Shown here: one piece after another, positions 43,351 to 53,112 of the stretch
How the letters are laid out: every line of letters starts with the position of its first letter
Numbering within the stretch: the first letter of the stretch is position 1
Notes under the pieces: model-generated
The model's database searches: none
Told to the model about the DNA's origin: nothing
Seen by the model: the letters and a program-made list of their open reading frames with translations, nothing else
Assembly (NCBI GenBank): GCA_938036875.1
Contig: CALHVX010000017.1
Location: 169,197-233,196 of the forward strand
Source of the DNA: an uncultured Pseudomonadales bacterium
GTDB lineage: Bacteria > Pseudomonadota > Gammaproteobacteria > Pseudomonadales > Azotimanducaceae
Direction of reading: 5' to 3'
Length of the DNA stretch: 64,000 nucleotides
Position numbers and translations under genes: made by a program

Positions 43351-44583
43351 CTAGCCTAACGCTGCGGCCAGATCATCCAACAAATCTTGGGTATCTTCGA
43401 TACCCACCGAGATTCGGATTAGCGAATCCGCTATACCCATGCTTGCCCGTCGCTCGGGTCCCATCTCATAGTAAATGGTGTGCGCTACCGGAATGGCTAA
43501 GGTTCGGTTGTCGCCCAAATTGCTGGATTTCACCACAACGTCTAGCTTACCCATGAAGTCCCAAATATCCACATCATCTCGAAGCTCAAAGCTAAACAAG
43601 GCGCCCGGATGCCGAAACAGTTGTTGCGCACGTGCATGCTGCGGGTGCGCTGGCAAACCCGGGTAATACACCTGACTCACACTGGGGTGTGCGTCCAGCA
43701 ACTCACACATCGCCTGAGCATTGCGGCTTTGTTGTGTCATCCGCAACGCTAAGGTTTCAGAGCCTATGGCAATGTGGTGCGCCGCCTCTGGACCTAAGGC
43801 TGCGCCAAAATCACGCAGCCCCTTCTTCTTGATCTGGGTAATGCCCCATTTGGCCGCAGGTCCACCTTGGTACTCCGGGTAGATATTGGAAAAGCTAGCC
43901 CAATCGAACAGTCCAGTTTCCGTCACCGCACCACCCAGCGCGTTGCCGTGGCCGCCGATGTACTTGGTTAAGCTGTTAACTACTAAGCTGGCGCCAACCG
44001 ACTTTGGCTGAAACAAATAAGGTGAGGTCATCGTGTTGTCCACAACATAAATCAAACCTCGCTGCTGGCACAGCTCACCAATTTCTTGCAGTGCCGACAC
44101 CTGGGTTCGCGGGTTGGCAATGGTTTCAACAAACACTAGCTTGGTTGCTGGCGTGATGCTGGCAGCCACCGCCGCCACATCCGTTGCATCAGCAAAACTG
44201 ACGTCAATGCCATGACTATCAAAGGTATTGAACAAACTGTTGGTGTTGCCAAACAAAAAGGAGCTGGAAACCATGTGGTCACCCGCTCGCAGCAAGGCGA
44301 ACAAGGTTGTCCCTATGGCTGCCATACCGGTGCCAAAGCAGACCGTAGCAATACCATCTTCCATACCATCAAGCTTGGTTTGCAGCGCTTCGATGGTGGG
44401 ATTGACCTGTCGTCCGTAGGTGTAGCCAGGCTGCTTGCCCTGAAACACAGCCGCAAGCTCACGGGCATCTTCGTAGCCGTAGGCCACGGTGGCATGAATG
44501 GGCTTATGCAAGGAGCCGTGCTCAACCGTACTGCGCCGATCACTGTGGACAATACGCGTAGTAAAGCCGTTTGGATGCTTCAT
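43351..44583 (-). CDS. Cys/Met metabolism PLP enzyme (O-acyl-homoserine sulfhydrylase-like)
   Basis: A 410-residue gamma-family PLP enzyme. The start YGYEDARELAAVFQGKQPGYTYGRQVNPT, VENTMTSPYL-like VVDNTMTSPYL, and the Schiff-base Lys in SLTKYIGGHGN place it with O-acetyl/O-succinylhomoserine sulfhydrylases and cystathionine synthases. Expected reaction: acyl-homoserine plus sulphide or cysteine to homocysteine or cystathionine. I use ATG 44583; a TTG five codons upstream exists. Which sulphur donor it prefers is not readable. Confidence 0.88.
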   Translation of the reverse strand: MKHPNGFTTRIVHSDRRSTVEHGSLHKPIHATVAYGYEDARELAAVFQGKQPGYTYGRQVNPTIEALQTKLDGMEDGIATVCFGTGMAAIGTTLFALLRAGDHMVSSSFLFGNTNSLFNTFDSHGIDVSFADATDVAAVAASITPATKLVFVETIANPRTQVSALQEIGELCQQRGLIYVVDNTMTSPYLFQPKSVGASLVVNSLTKYIGGHGNALGGAVTETGLFDWASFSNIYPEYQGGPAAKWGITQIKKKGLRDFGAALGPEAAHHIAIGSETLALRMTQQSRNAQAMCELLDAHPSVSQVYYPGLPAHPQHARAQQLFRHPGALFSFELRDDVDIWDFMGKLDVVVKSSNLGDNRTLAIPVAHTIYYEMGPERRASMGIADSLIRISVGIEDTQDLLDDLAAALG

Positions 44584-44640
44584 TGAGTGCTCTACCAAAT
44601 GGATAAGGATCTAAGTGATGAGTATAAGTTATGGCGGGCG

Positions 44641-46890
44641 TTAATCTGCGGCTTTTATTGCGCTTGCCAAGAGCTCCGGGAATGGATTGTGTCCAAGCAA
44701 TGAGGCAAGCTCATCTGCCGCGATGGGTCCACTAAAGATAAAGCCTTGAACCACCGTACAGCCGAGCTTACGCAAATGGTTAAGCTGGGTTCGATTCTCA
44801 ACCCCTTCAGCGATCAAGCTAAGATTTAGCCCCTTGGCCATAGCCACAATGGCGTTAGTAATGGTGACATCACCGCGCTTGGCACGAATATCCGCAACAA
44901 AGGTTCGGTCAATTTTTAGCGTATCTACCGGAAACTGCTGCAAGTAACTCAAAGAGGAGTAGCCAGTACCAAAATCATCGATCGCAATTTGCAGGCCGCT
45001 GGCGCGAAGCTCCTTAAGCTTAGGTACGATGACCTCAAGGTCTTCCATCAAGAGGTTTTCAGTGATCTCAATTTTTACCGCAACAGCGGGCAAGCCGCTT
45101 TGCTGCAAAGACTCGGTGAAGTTGGCGACACAACGTTCTTGCTCAAGCTGCGTGGCAGATAGGTTGACCGACAGGTACACATCACCCAACCCCGCATTGC
45201 GCCACCCCTGCACATCTTGAAACGCGCGCCGTTGAACGTATTCATCAATCTGCACAATAAGCCCGGTCTCTTCTGCCACCGGCAAAAAGTCGGACGGGGC
45301 AACCAACCCGCGGGTAGGATGCTGCCATCGCACTAAAGCCTCAACTCCAACGATGCGGCCGTCACGAATATCCACTTGGGGTTGATAGTGAACACACAGT
45401 TGCTCTTGGACCAAGGCGTTGCGCAGCTCTCGCTCCATCGCTAGGCGCGTGGTGAATTGATGATTCATCTCTTCAGAGAAAAATTCAAACCCGTTTTTGC
45501 CGCGCCCTTTGACGTGATACATCGCAATATCAGCATTTTGAATCAGCATCTCTTCGGTCTCACCCGCTTCCGGATAGAGCGCAACGCCGATGCTAGCCCC
45601 CACAAAGAGTTCATGCCCGTCGAGGATGAAAGGAGCATTTAAGCGATCAAGAATTTTGCTGGCGATCATTTTGACATCATCGCGACTACGAACTTCAGGC
45701 AACAACAAAGTGAACTCATCGCCACCAAAACGCGACAAGGTATCACCACGCCGCAAGCAACTTTGGAGCCGTTTAGCTACCGCTTTGAGCAGTCGGTCAC
45801 CCATGGTGTGGCCAAGCGTATCGTTCACAATCTTGAAACGGTCCAGATCAAGAAACATCACCCCCAACTTGCGCTGGTTACGCCGGGCGTGCGTAATGGC
45901 CATGCTCAACCGGTCTTTCAGCAGCGCTCGGTTCGGCAGGTGAGTTAGCAGATCATGATAAGCCTGAAAATTGATAACCTGCTCGGCCTCTTTGCGCTCA
46001 GAGATATCCCGCGCGGTGCCATAAGTGCCAGAGAAGGTATCACGCGAGCGCTCACCGTTGTCTTGATAAATACCTTTTGCGGTTACTTCCATCCACACGG
46101 ATTGGGCATGTAAAAAGCGGCCCCCACTGCGTTGCAAACGGCTTTTCAAGCGCAGTTCAGTGTTGGTTGCCGCCCGCTCACCGGTACGTCTCTCGTTAAA
46201 AATATTGCGCGCCAGCTCTAGATGATCGTCATCAACCAACTCGGAGTAATGGCGCCCCAGCAGTTCGTCTTTGCGATAGCCGAGCAGACTTTCGAGGCGG
46301 TCGTTAAGGAAAGTAAAACAACCATCACGGTCCAACATATAGACCAGGTCCGGCGAGCTGTTCACGATAAAACGATGCAGCTCTTCAGATTCTTTTAGCT
46401 GGGCTTCAACATGGGAGTTACGCTCTTCTAGTTGGCATTGCTTGAGCGCCGTTTCCATGGTCGCAATCAGCGCATCTGCTTCGTAGGGCTTTTTCACAAA
46501 ATCAAAAGCGCCACAATGCAATGCATGCTTCACACCACTAAAGCTGGCATCACCACTGACCACAACAATCTTGCTGGCCAGTTGCTGGCTAGCAGCGTAC
46601 TCCAAGATGTCATGGCCACTTACGCCAGGCATGATGAGATCGAGCAACACCACGTCATAGTCATTGCAGGCCAACGCTTCCAACGCCGCTTGGCCACCCA
46701 ACGCTTGATCTGCGATATAGCCATGAATACTGACCAACTCAAACAGACTCTTCAGCAACTCGGGCTTGTCGTCTACCAATAGCAGCCGCACATTGTCTTT
46801 TTGAATGGCGCGCGAAGAGGCGTCGCCACTACCCTGAAGCAAACGGGAAAAAGATGCGCTAGGGCTTGTGGGATCAGCTGTTTCGCTCAT
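44641..46890 (-). CDS. Response regulator with PAS, GGDEF and EAL domains (c-di-GMP turnover)
   Basis: A 749-residue regulator: receiver domain (phospho-acceptor Asp84 in LLDLIMPG), a PAS domain (about 170-310), diguanylate cyclase domain with intact GGDEF (about residue 389) and a c-di-GMP phosphodiesterase domain with intact EAL (about residue 517), DDFGTGYSS and KIDRTF. RRGD five residues before GGDEF is the inhibitory I-site. Either activity could dominate. No sensor kinase gene is adjacent. I chose ATG 46890 because the 40 upstream codons lack domain sense. Soluble. Confidence 0.9.
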   Translation of the reverse strand: MSETADPTSPSASFSRLLQGSGDASSRAIQKDNVRLLLVDDKPELLKSLFELVSIHGYIADQALGGQAALEALACNDYDVVLLDLIMPGVSGHDILEYAASQQLASKIVVVSGDASFSGVKHALHCGAFDFVKKPYEADALIATMETALKQCQLEERNSHVEAQLKESEELHRFIVNSSPDLVYMLDRDGCFTFLNDRLESLLGYRKDELLGRHYSELVDDDHLELARNIFNERRTGERAATNTELRLKSRLQRSGGRFLHAQSVWMEVTAKGIYQDNGERSRDTFSGTYGTARDISERKEAEQVINFQAYHDLLTHLPNRALLKDRLSMAITHARRNQRKLGVMFLDLDRFKIVNDTLGHTMGDRLLKAVAKRLQSCLRRGDTLSRFGGDEFTLLLPEVRSRDDVKMIASKILDRLNAPFILDGHELFVGASIGVALYPEAGETEEMLIQNADIAMYHVKGRGKNGFEFFSEEMNHQFTTRLAMERELRNALVQEQLCVHYQPQVDIRDGRIVGVEALVRWQHPTRGLVAPSDFLPVAEETGLIVQIDEYVQRRAFQDVQGWRNAGLGDVYLSVNLSATQLEQERCVANFTESLQQSGLPAVAVKIEITENLLMEDLEVIVPKLKELRASGLQIAIDDFGTGYSSLSYLQQFPVDTLKIDRTFVADIRAKRGDVTITNAIVAMAKGLNLSLIAEGVENRTQLNHLRKLGCTVVQGFIFSGPIAADELASLLGHNPFPELLASAIKAAD

Positions 46891-47195
46891 GCCGGGCCGT
46901 GTTGTTGCTGGTGATTGTTCACTAAGCCTCTTTGCCGCCTGGGGAACCCCCAGCCAGAGTCTGTTTATGCAGGATACTCTAGATAACCGCTTGCTGGATA
47001 AGTTCAGCAAACCTCGTTGCTTAGGGCAACCTAGAATAGGTTCGTGCTAACGCCAATTGTGACCAAATTGCCTCGGTGTGAATAGACTACAAATTGTAAG
47101 CCACAACATAAGCCGCTTACTAAGACAATCATAAAGCTCTTATAATAGTCATACGTATCTATTATATAGCATTCAGCTAAAACCGGGCGTTAAAC
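46891..47195. other. Long leader/intergenic region of the GGDEF-EAL gene
   Basis: 305 bases without a gene I can support. The right half (about 47090-47180) is markedly AT-rich, including a TATAAT on the minus strand at 47161-47166 but without a good -35. A small hairpin CTGGGG-AAC-CCCCAG (46939-46953) lies about 50-65 bases before the start on the minus-strand leader. The left part is also open in the GGDEF-EAL frame to 47010. I see no match to a c-di-GMP riboswitch core. Confidence 0.45.
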
Positions 47196-47765
47196 CTATT
47201 CAGCGGGATCTTGGACATAAGGCCGAGGCCACAAATCGTAGACTCGAGCTAGGGCAGATAACGCCAACGCATGGCGAATCTCACCGGACTGCACCGAAGC
47301 CTGCACCTCAGAGGTGTCTAACAATTCAACCTGAATAGCCTCACCCTGACCCAACTCTTGCTCACGCTGCAAGCTCACACCCTCCGCCAGCCAGTGATGA
47401 CACAAGTTATCGTGGATAGCCGGGTTCGGCTGCACCGCACCAAGATAGGCCCAGCGACCACCGCCGTAGCCGGTCTCTTCCAATAGCTCGCGTGCCGCAG
47501 CCGTTCTCGAATCTTCTCCCGGGTCCACCATCCCCCCAGGCGTCTCCAAGGTTAAGCCGCCGATGCCGAACCGATGCTGGCGCACCATCACCAGTTGCCC
47601 CTGGGTATCTAACGCAACCAAATTCACCCAGTCCACCGAGCTTAAGACCAAACGATCCATCTGCGCACCCGAGGTTGGGTGCTCGACCTGGTCAAACCTC
47701 ACCTCAAACAAGGGCAGTTGCGGACCTGAGCGACTGCTGAGCGTTCGCCAATCTAAATGCTTCAT
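47196..47765 (-). CDS. Nudix hydrolase, ADP-ribose pyrophosphatase-like
   Basis: A 189-residue Nudix protein. The box GGMVDPGEDSRTAAARELLEETGY fits G-x5-E-x7-R-E-U-x-E-E-x-G-U exactly (shown in family notation). The preceding VRQHRFGIGGLTLETPGG strand and the following LGAVQPNPAIHDN are like ADP-ribose/sugar-nucleotide pyrophosphatases. It hydrolyses an NDP-X substrate to NMP and X-P with Mg. Starts 17 bases after the AttH stop, so it may belong to that operon. Confidence 0.87.
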   Translation of the reverse strand: MKHLDWRTLSSRSGPQLPLFEVRFDQVEHPTSGAQMDRLVLSSVDWVNLVALDTQGQLVMVRQHRFGIGGLTLETPGGMVDPGEDSRTAAARELLEETGYGGGRWAYLGAVQPNPAIHDNLCHHWLAEGVSLQREQELGQGEAIQVELLDTSEVQASVQSGEIRHALALSALARVYDLWPRPYVQDPAE

Positions 47766-47782
47766 TTCATATCCTATGTTGT

Positions 47783-49024
47783 CTAGTTGCAGCCCGAAGA
47801 TTGGGGCTGGTAACCGGTAAGCTCCATGTATCCGCGACCCAGCGTCGCGGCGTCAACACCACCACTAGAGCCGTTTAAACCGGGTTCGCGAACGGTGGTC
47901 AAACCCTCCCAATAGCGCACTGCGGTTGTCATGCGTTGGTCATCGATGGCAGCTTCTAGCACAAACTGCTCGGTTTTCTTGCCGCCCTTGAGGAGCTGCA
48001 ACGACCAGCCAACCGGCCAGCATATGTTCGCATCATCCTGCCAATACCTAAGAACCCCAAGCTCAAAGTCAGCCGCGCGGAGTACTTGGGAGCTACCATC
48101 CGGTGCCACCAACACACCATGGTCATAAGGATCTCGACTGCCATCTTCGCGTCGCAATCGAAACACCATCAAATCGCGCCCATCCTCTAGCTGAACGGCA
48201 AACCAATCCCAACCCACTTGGCCACCGCTTAACACGCTGGTTGACCACTCTTGATCCAACCAAGCGCTACCAGCAACCGGCACCGAACGGCCGCCTACGC
48301 TCAAAGTGCCCTGTACCGACAAACGGGAGAAGGAGTAGTAGAAGGATGCCTGGTCTGGCCCTTTAGCGCTTAATCCCCGGTCGCCCTGAAGCACCTTAGC
48401 CTTGCTGGCTACTTGGTCCTGGCCAATTTGCAGATCCCAACCAAACTGCGAACCTCGCGCTTCTAAGGCTAAAGGCAGAAAGGTTGTTCCAACACTGCGC
48501 AACTCCCAGCCGTCTAGCCAAGCTCGAAAGCCGGATTCCGATGTTGCGGTCTGCACCCCTGCAAGCCCCGGATGCCCTCGCGCAAAACGCTCATCGCTGT
48601 AATGTTGCTCCCCACTCACATCCGTCATCGCCAAATGCGCCATGTATAGATGGGTGGATAGCCAAGGGTTGGCGGGCACCAAAGGTCCAGGACTTTGAGC
48701 CTGGCGAAACAAGGTGAATTGGCCACCATACTGTTGGCCTTGGGCATCGCTTAACATCAACGTGAGGTACCACCACTCACTGCGAAACTCCGGGTGCGGA
48801 CCATGATCGCGAGGGAAAGATAAACTCGCCGGTGACAGCGCTCGTGCAAACCCCGCATTGGCTTCGTCGCCACCAAGCAACCGCCCCACTTGCAGCGATG
48901 GTGCCCCCTGCGTTGACGGTTGCGCTGCTTGATCGCAGCCACCTAGCGCAAGCGCAACCCCCAGCCACATCCAAGGTCCAAACACGCAAGCTAGAACATT
49001 GGTGGCGTTACTCAACTTAATCAT
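47783..49024 (-). CDS. AttH/CrtC-like lipoprotein of an ABC export module
   Basis: A 413-residue lipoprotein: hydrophobic signal then ALGGC (lipidation Cys at about residue 30). The mature part has two lipocalin-like beta-barrel halves with FRSEWWYLTL and SAWLDQEWST, hallmarks of the AttH/carotenoid 1,2-hydratase family. Its ATG (49022-49024) overlaps the FtsX-like permease stop by eight bases. The trio of ATPase, FtsX-like permease and AttH matches the Att-type export systems of other Proteobacteria; cargo is presumably lipid or polysaccharide-like, unproven. Confidence 0.85.
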   Translation of the reverse strand: MIKLSNATNVLACVFGPWMWLGVALALGGCDQAAQPSTQGAPSLQVGRLLGGDEANAGFARALSPASLSFPRDHGPHPEFRSEWWYLTLMLSDAQGQQYGGQFTLFRQAQSPGPLVPANPWLSTHLYMAHLAMTDVSGEQHYSDERFARGHPGLAGVQTATSESGFRAWLDGWELRSVGTTFLPLALEARGSQFGWDLQIGQDQVASKAKVLQGDRGLSAKGPDQASFYYSFSRLSVQGTLSVGGRSVPVAGSAWLDQEWSTSVLSGGQVGWDWFAVQLEDGRDLMVFRLRREDGSRDPYDHGVLVAPDGSSQVLRAADFELGVLRYWQDDANICWPVGWSLQLLKGGKKTEQFVLEAAIDDQRMTTAVRYWEGLTTVREPGLNGSSGGVDAATLGRGYMELTGYQPQSSGCN

Positions 49025-51533
49025 CACCAGCAGACGCTGCTCCCGCATTTTGCATAGGTACCGAAAGCAGCCCGGCCACTAGCGCCACCACTGCGCCCAC
49101 AGTCAAAGGCAACCACACCGCACTACCGGACCAACTTAAGGGTACGGTCCAGCCAAAAGCTCGCGGATTGACTAGGTGGCACAACATCCAGCCCATAGCA
49201 ATACCTAGAGGCACAGCCAGCAAACTGGTCAACACAAAAATAAGCGCACTACGGGACAAAGCAAATCCAAACCGCTCATGCAGGGCCAAACCCATCACGG
49301 ACAGTAAACGCCAACTGCGCTGCTGCAACAGGCTTAAACCAACCAATGCGTTGTACAAACCCACAGCGGCCACCGCCAATGCGGTGTAGGTTAAGGCTCG
49401 GGTAATCGCAAAGGTTTCATCGAACACATCCAGGGCTAGCGCACGCACACTGCTACGCAGCTCAACTTGAACAAACGGATAGTCTTGCTGCAATTGATTA
49501 ACCAACGCTTGGGGTGCTGCGGCTGATATCTGCAGCTGATAGCGGCTGGCCGTTAACTGCCAACCAGCGTCATCGTTAGCCACTAGTTGCCCTTGAGTAT
49601 CACCATAACCTGGATAGATAGACGCTATGCGTAACTCGCGGTTTTGCACGCGCAAACTCATGCCAACCTCCAAACCCAGCTTAGTTGCCAGCTGCTCATT
49701 GACCAGTACGCCATCTGGATCAACCGCCGCCGCTAAACCATATCGTGCAGCCCCGGCCTTATCCAATCTTGTCAGGCTAAGCTGTACGGGTTGCCCCGCA
49801 ATGTTAACCAGACCCGAACGCAGCTGACGCAGTTCGCTCACGCCTGGCTCTGGTGCCAAAGCTGCAACGATGGGCAACACCCGTGCGGGTTCGCCGCGCA
49901 CCTGCACATCACCGGCCAAACGCTGGCTCAACATCCGATCAAAATCCGTCCGAAAGCTGTCCACCATGGTGCCAACACCAACACTGGTTGCCACCGCAAG
50001 CACCATAGCGCCTAAGGCAATGGCGACATCCATGGGGTACCACGCAAGCTCACGCACACCCATCCGCCAAACTAGTGGTCCTGGCAACATGGCGGCGCGT
50101 TTGCGTAACGCTTCAAGCAGTGGGCGCAACAACAGCAAGACCAAAACGCAACTCACCGCTATAGCAACAAAAGCGCCTAGCAAACCGCTCCCGCGCCAAA
50201 GCCCAAAAATCAGCAACAGACCCAGACCCGCCACGCCAGCCCCCAGCTTCCAGCTAGCCCGCTCAGGTGGTTGCCACAAACGCCCAAAGGCCACCAGCGC
50301 TGCCAACAACGACACCAACCCAGCGGACGCTAGGGCTTTAACCACTACGGGCGCACCGAAGCTATCCCACAGCGCTGCCGCTCCTTCCAAACCCTGAGTA
50401 GGCTCAGAGGCAACCGCGCTGGCAAGCTGCCCGAGCAGCCAATGCGCAAACCAAAGCCCAAGACCGAGCCCTAAGCCGCCAGCAACCAAACCAACCAACA
50501 GCAACGCACAGCAAAAAACCAAACGTAGCTGGCCAAGCGTCACCCCTTGATGCAGCAAGCGCTGATACACCAGCGCTTGCCGACGCAGCCAAAGCACCGC
50601 AGTTTGATAAATGAGAAACCAAGCAACAACCAGCGACAAGCTGCCTAAAGCACCAAGGTTGAATAGCACAGAACGGCCGAAGCTAATCTGCGGCATTTGC
50701 TCAGCAACCCCTTGAGCCACCCAACCAATAGGTAAGCTTGGCGCTTGGGCAACCGGCAAGCCGGAACTGATACCAGGCATGATTTTTTCTAACAGGTCAC
50801 GCAGCGGCGCCTGTGGATCGTTTTGGCTAATCGCAATCAAGCTGAGTTGATTCGGCTTTAGACCTAGGGCTTCTTGGGCAAGTCCAATATCAACGTAAAC
50901 GGACGCCAGCGCTTCAGGTGCACTACCTCCTTCTATTAATCCAGCCACTTCAAAAGTTAATCCGCCAGCAGCAAATTTCTGGCCTTGCACCCAACCCAAA
51001 GCAGCATCAACTAGCGCGGGATGCACAGCATCCAAGGCAGTTGTCCCAGGCAGCATCAGGGCTGGAGGACTCATCTGTGCATCTGCACCCACTGCATTGG
51101 TCAAGGGCAAGTGTTGACCACCAGCCTCTAGCATTTGCAACCAATCCAACCCAACAATTTGAGCAGAGCTAACCGGCGCGGCTACAGGCGGTGATTGATT
51201 AACACCCTCAATTAGATCAACGGCAAGCACCCCGTGGACCACCGGGACCACCGCTGTCACATCGGGGACCTCCTGCCTACGCCAGCTACTTCGAAGCCGA
51301 AAATAGTCATTGGCCGTCACAGCTGAAGGAGCAGCCTGCAAAGAAGCAGTGAACTGCGCATCGCGTAAGTGAATAGGCATGCTGGCATCAAGCTGCAACG
51401 CAATGCGTTCGCCAATTTGATGCACAGCAACAATAGAGGCCACACCTAAGGTGATTCCAAGCAGAACGGTTAAAGCGCTTAACTTACGTCGGAAGAAAAA
51501 CCGAACCTGGCTAAGAACTAAAAGTCTTAACAA
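49017..51533 (-). CDS. FtsX-like ABC transporter permease (duplicated)
   Basis: An 838-residue permease with two FtsX-type units: a helix near residue 20, large periplasmic domain, three helices (about 290-400), further helices (about 410-480), a second periplasmic domain (about 520-690), then three C-terminal helices. This layout is of type VII/MacB-like mechanotransmission permeases. The coding frame extends beyond the ATPase stop, but the TTG at 51531-51533 (LLRLLVLSQVRFF) overlaps that stop by seven bases and is the plausible start. The ATPase gene is just upstream. Confidence 0.87.
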   Translation of the reverse strand: MLRLLVLSQVRFFFRRKLSALTVLLGITLGVASIVAVHQIGERIALQLDASMPIHLRDAQFTASLQAAPSAVTANDYFRLRSSWRRQEVPDVTAVVPVVHGVLAVDLIEGVNQSPPVAAPVSSAQIVGLDWLQMLEAGGQHLPLTNAVGADAQMSPPALMLPGTTALDAVHPALVDAALGWVQGQKFAAGGLTFEVAGLIEGGSAPEALASVYVDIGLAQEALGLKPNQLSLIAISQNDPQAPLRDLLEKIMPGISSGLPVAQAPSLPIGWVAQGVAEQMPQISFGRSVLFNLGALGSLSLVVAWFLIYQTAVLWLRRQALVYQRLLHQGVTLGQLRLVFCCALLLVGLVAGGLGLGLGLWFAHWLLGQLASAVASEPTQGLEGAAALWDSFGAPVVVKALASAGLVSLLAALVAFGRLWQPPERASWKLGAGVAGLGLLLIFGLWRGSGLLGAFVAIAVSCVLVLLLLRPLLEALRKRAAMLPGPLVWRMGVRELAWYPMDVAIALGAMVLAVATSVGVGTMVDSFRTDFDRMLSQRLAGDVQVRGEPARVLPIVAALAPEPGVSELRQLRSGLVNIAGQPVQLSLTRLDKAGAARYGLAAAVDPDGVLVNEQLATKLGLEVGMSLRVQNRELRIASIYPGYGDTQGQLVANDDAGWQLTASRYQLQISAAAPQALVNQLQQDYPFVQVELRSSVRALALDVFDETFAITRALTYTALAVAAVGLYNALVGLSLLQQRSWRLLSVMGLALHERFGFALSRSALIFVLTSLLAVPLGIAMGWMLCHLVNPRAFGWTVPLSWSGSAVWLPLTVGAVVALVAGLLSVPMQNAGAASAGDD

Positions 51534-52237
51534 GGCAGCGCAATCACACGATGCGCCTGCTCGGCAATAGCGGGGTCGTGGGTTGCAACCACCAGACCGC
51601 AACCCGAGTGGGCTAGCTGGTCCGTTAGTGCATCCATAACGCGCGATGCGTTGCTGGCATCTAGATTACCGGTGGGTTCATCCGCCAACAGCAATCGAGG
51701 CTGGTGCGCTAACGCACGAACCAACGCCGCGCGTTGTTGCTCCCCACCAGATAACGTTTCGGGAAACATATCGAGCAGTGATGTGAGACCAAGCGTATCT
51801 GCTTTAGCCAAGGCTTGCTCGCGTAGATCTGCAGCTGTACGGAGACCGGCTGAAGCATTACCCGCGAGTTTTATGGTCAGCTCAATGTTTTCAGCGACGG
51901 TTAGGGTAGGAATCAAATTGAAAAATTGAAAAACGTAACCAATAAGCTGGCGGCGTAACCGGGTCGTGGCTTGCGCATCATCTTGACCATAAGACCAAGT
52001 GGAACCCTGGTTGTCGAGCAGATCAACACTTCCTGCATCAGCGGCCAGTACCCCAGCTAAAATATTTAGCAACGTCGACTTACCAGACCCGCTGGGCCCC
52101 CAAAGCACAAGCATCTCGGATTGAGCCAAAGTGAAATCTAGCCCGCTGAGTATCTCTCGATCAACCTGGCCATCGCTAAAGGTTTTTCGCAACCCAGCAA
52201 CTTGCAGCAGTGGTGAGGCTGTATCAGCGCAGATCAC
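51527..52237 (-). CDS. ABC transporter ATPase, LolD/MacB type
   Basis: A 236-residue ATPase. Walker A GPSGSGKST, signature LSGGEQQRAALVRAL, Walker B LLLADEPTGNLD and H-loop VVATHD. The GNLD ending is typical of LolD/MacB-like proteins that power FtsX-type permeases. I chose GTG 52235-52237 because GAGGG lies five bases upstream; it overlaps the Nudix stop by 14 bases. It energises the adjacent FtsX-like permease and AttH module. Confidence 0.89.
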   Translation of the reverse strand: MICADTASPLLQVAGLRKTFSDGQVDREILSGLDFTLAQSEMLVLWGPSGSGKSTLLNILAGVLAADAGSVDLLDNQGSTWSYGQDDAQATTRLRRQLIGYVFQFFNLIPTLTVAENIELTIKLAGNASAGLRTAADLREQALAKADTLGLTSLLDMFPETLSGGEQQRAALVRALAHQPRLLLADEPTGNLDASNASRVMDALTDQLAHSGCGLVVATHDPAIAEQAHRVIALPC

Positions 52238-52976
52238 ACATACCCTCGGCACGCAGCTCCGCCGTCAGGCTCGGCAAGTGCGCTTGCTCAGCAACCGCCT
52301 CTAGCAGTTCAGGGATGGTTTGGTAACGCGCAAGCGATTCTAGGGTAATGAGTGTGGGAGATATCATCTGCCAAGTACCTTGGTTGGCATTCGCCAACGC
52401 TTGTTCTGGGGTGACCCAAACACCAGCAACCACCTCGTAATCATGCGCTTCGGTGAGTTGTTGCGCCGGCAGCTGCGCAATGAAGAACCGGGTATCGAAG
52501 CGCTTGGGGGCGGACTCGGGAGTGAGCCAGTGACTAAAATAGTGAACTTTGGCGCAATCAAGCTGCAAACCCTCAGCGCTGCACAACTCATCGATGTTTA
52601 CCTCACCATCAATACAACGCTGACGATAGTGAGCCAACGCCGCCTGCTGTTCGGCTACCCCACCACCAGCAACCTGAGTAGCCAACAAGACACCACATTC
52701 TTCGAAACACTCACGAATTGCTGCAACCCAATAGCGCAACGCTCCCGGCACACCCATGGCTTGCTCTGCTGCCGCTACGGTTAAACCAGAGCAATGTTGG
52801 GGTACAAAATCTGATTCATCAACCTTACCTCCGGGAAACACATGAAGATCCGGAAACACAGTGCCACCCGGACGCTCCACCATATAAATCTCGTAGCCCT
52901 GCTTGCCTTGCATTGGGGGTCGCAACAGGACAACGGTTGCCGCCAATCGGATATTGCCTTGAGCTATGGGTTGCAC
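52224..52976 (-). CDS. Nudix hydrolase, NUDT19-like
   Basis: A 250-residue Nudix protein. VFPGGKVDESD and AIRECFEECGVLL form the Nudix box, but separated by a roughly 30-residue insertion as in NUDT19/NUDT7-type CoA or acyl-CoA diphosphatases. The REx2EExG core is intact. It therefore probably acts on CoA derivatives, although family assignments are inference. It is the first gene of the AttH operon; GGAGAG lies before the ATG, with a candidate promoter at 53019-53047. Confidence 0.85.
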   Translation of the reverse strand: MQPIAQGNIRLAATVVLLRPPMQGKQGYEIYMVERPGGTVFPDLHVFPGGKVDESDFVPQHCSGLTVAAAEQAMGVPGALRYWVAAIRECFEECGVLLATQVAGGGVAEQQAALAHYRQRCIDGEVNIDELCSAEGLQLDCAKVHYFSHWLTPESAPKRFDTRFFIAQLPAQQLTEAHDYEVVAGVWVTPEQALANANQGTWQMISPTLITLESLARYQTIPELLEAVAEQAHLPSLTAELRAEGMCDLR

Positions 52977-53018
52977 TTTGCTTTGCTCTCCAACATTGGA
53001 ACCATTTCTATCTAGAAA

Positions 53019-53047
53019 TTGATATCAGCCTAACATCATAACGGCAA
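53019..53047 (-). promoter_or_regulatory. Candidate promoter of the Nudix/ABC operon
   Basis: On the minus strand TTGCCG (53042-53047) is 17 bases from TATCAA (53019-53024); this is about 43 bases upstream of the Nudix ATG. Hexamers match 4/6 and 4/6. Confidence 0.45.
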
Positions 53048-53068
53048 TTAGATGATCTGTTTACCTGG

Positions 53069-53085
53069 TTAGACCTTGAATCTAA
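53069..53085. promoter_or_regulatory. Dyad TTAGA-N7-TCTAA upstream of the RHH regulator
   Basis: An inverted repeat 28 bases before the RHH start that overlaps a possible -35 TTGAAT (53076-53081); CATTAT (53101-53106) could be the -10 after 19 bases. The half sites contain TAGA and TCTA, the tetranucleotides recognised by phage Arc, itself an RHH protein. Autorepression is plausible. Confidence 0.45.
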
Positions 53086-53112
53086 GCATCGCTAGGCGCA
53101 CATTATCCAACC

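Noticed and set aside
46939..46953. Hairpin in the GGDEF-EAL leader as a c-di-GMP riboswitch
   Set aside because: The conserved GEMM core sequence and second stem are not visible; it is a simple hairpin only.
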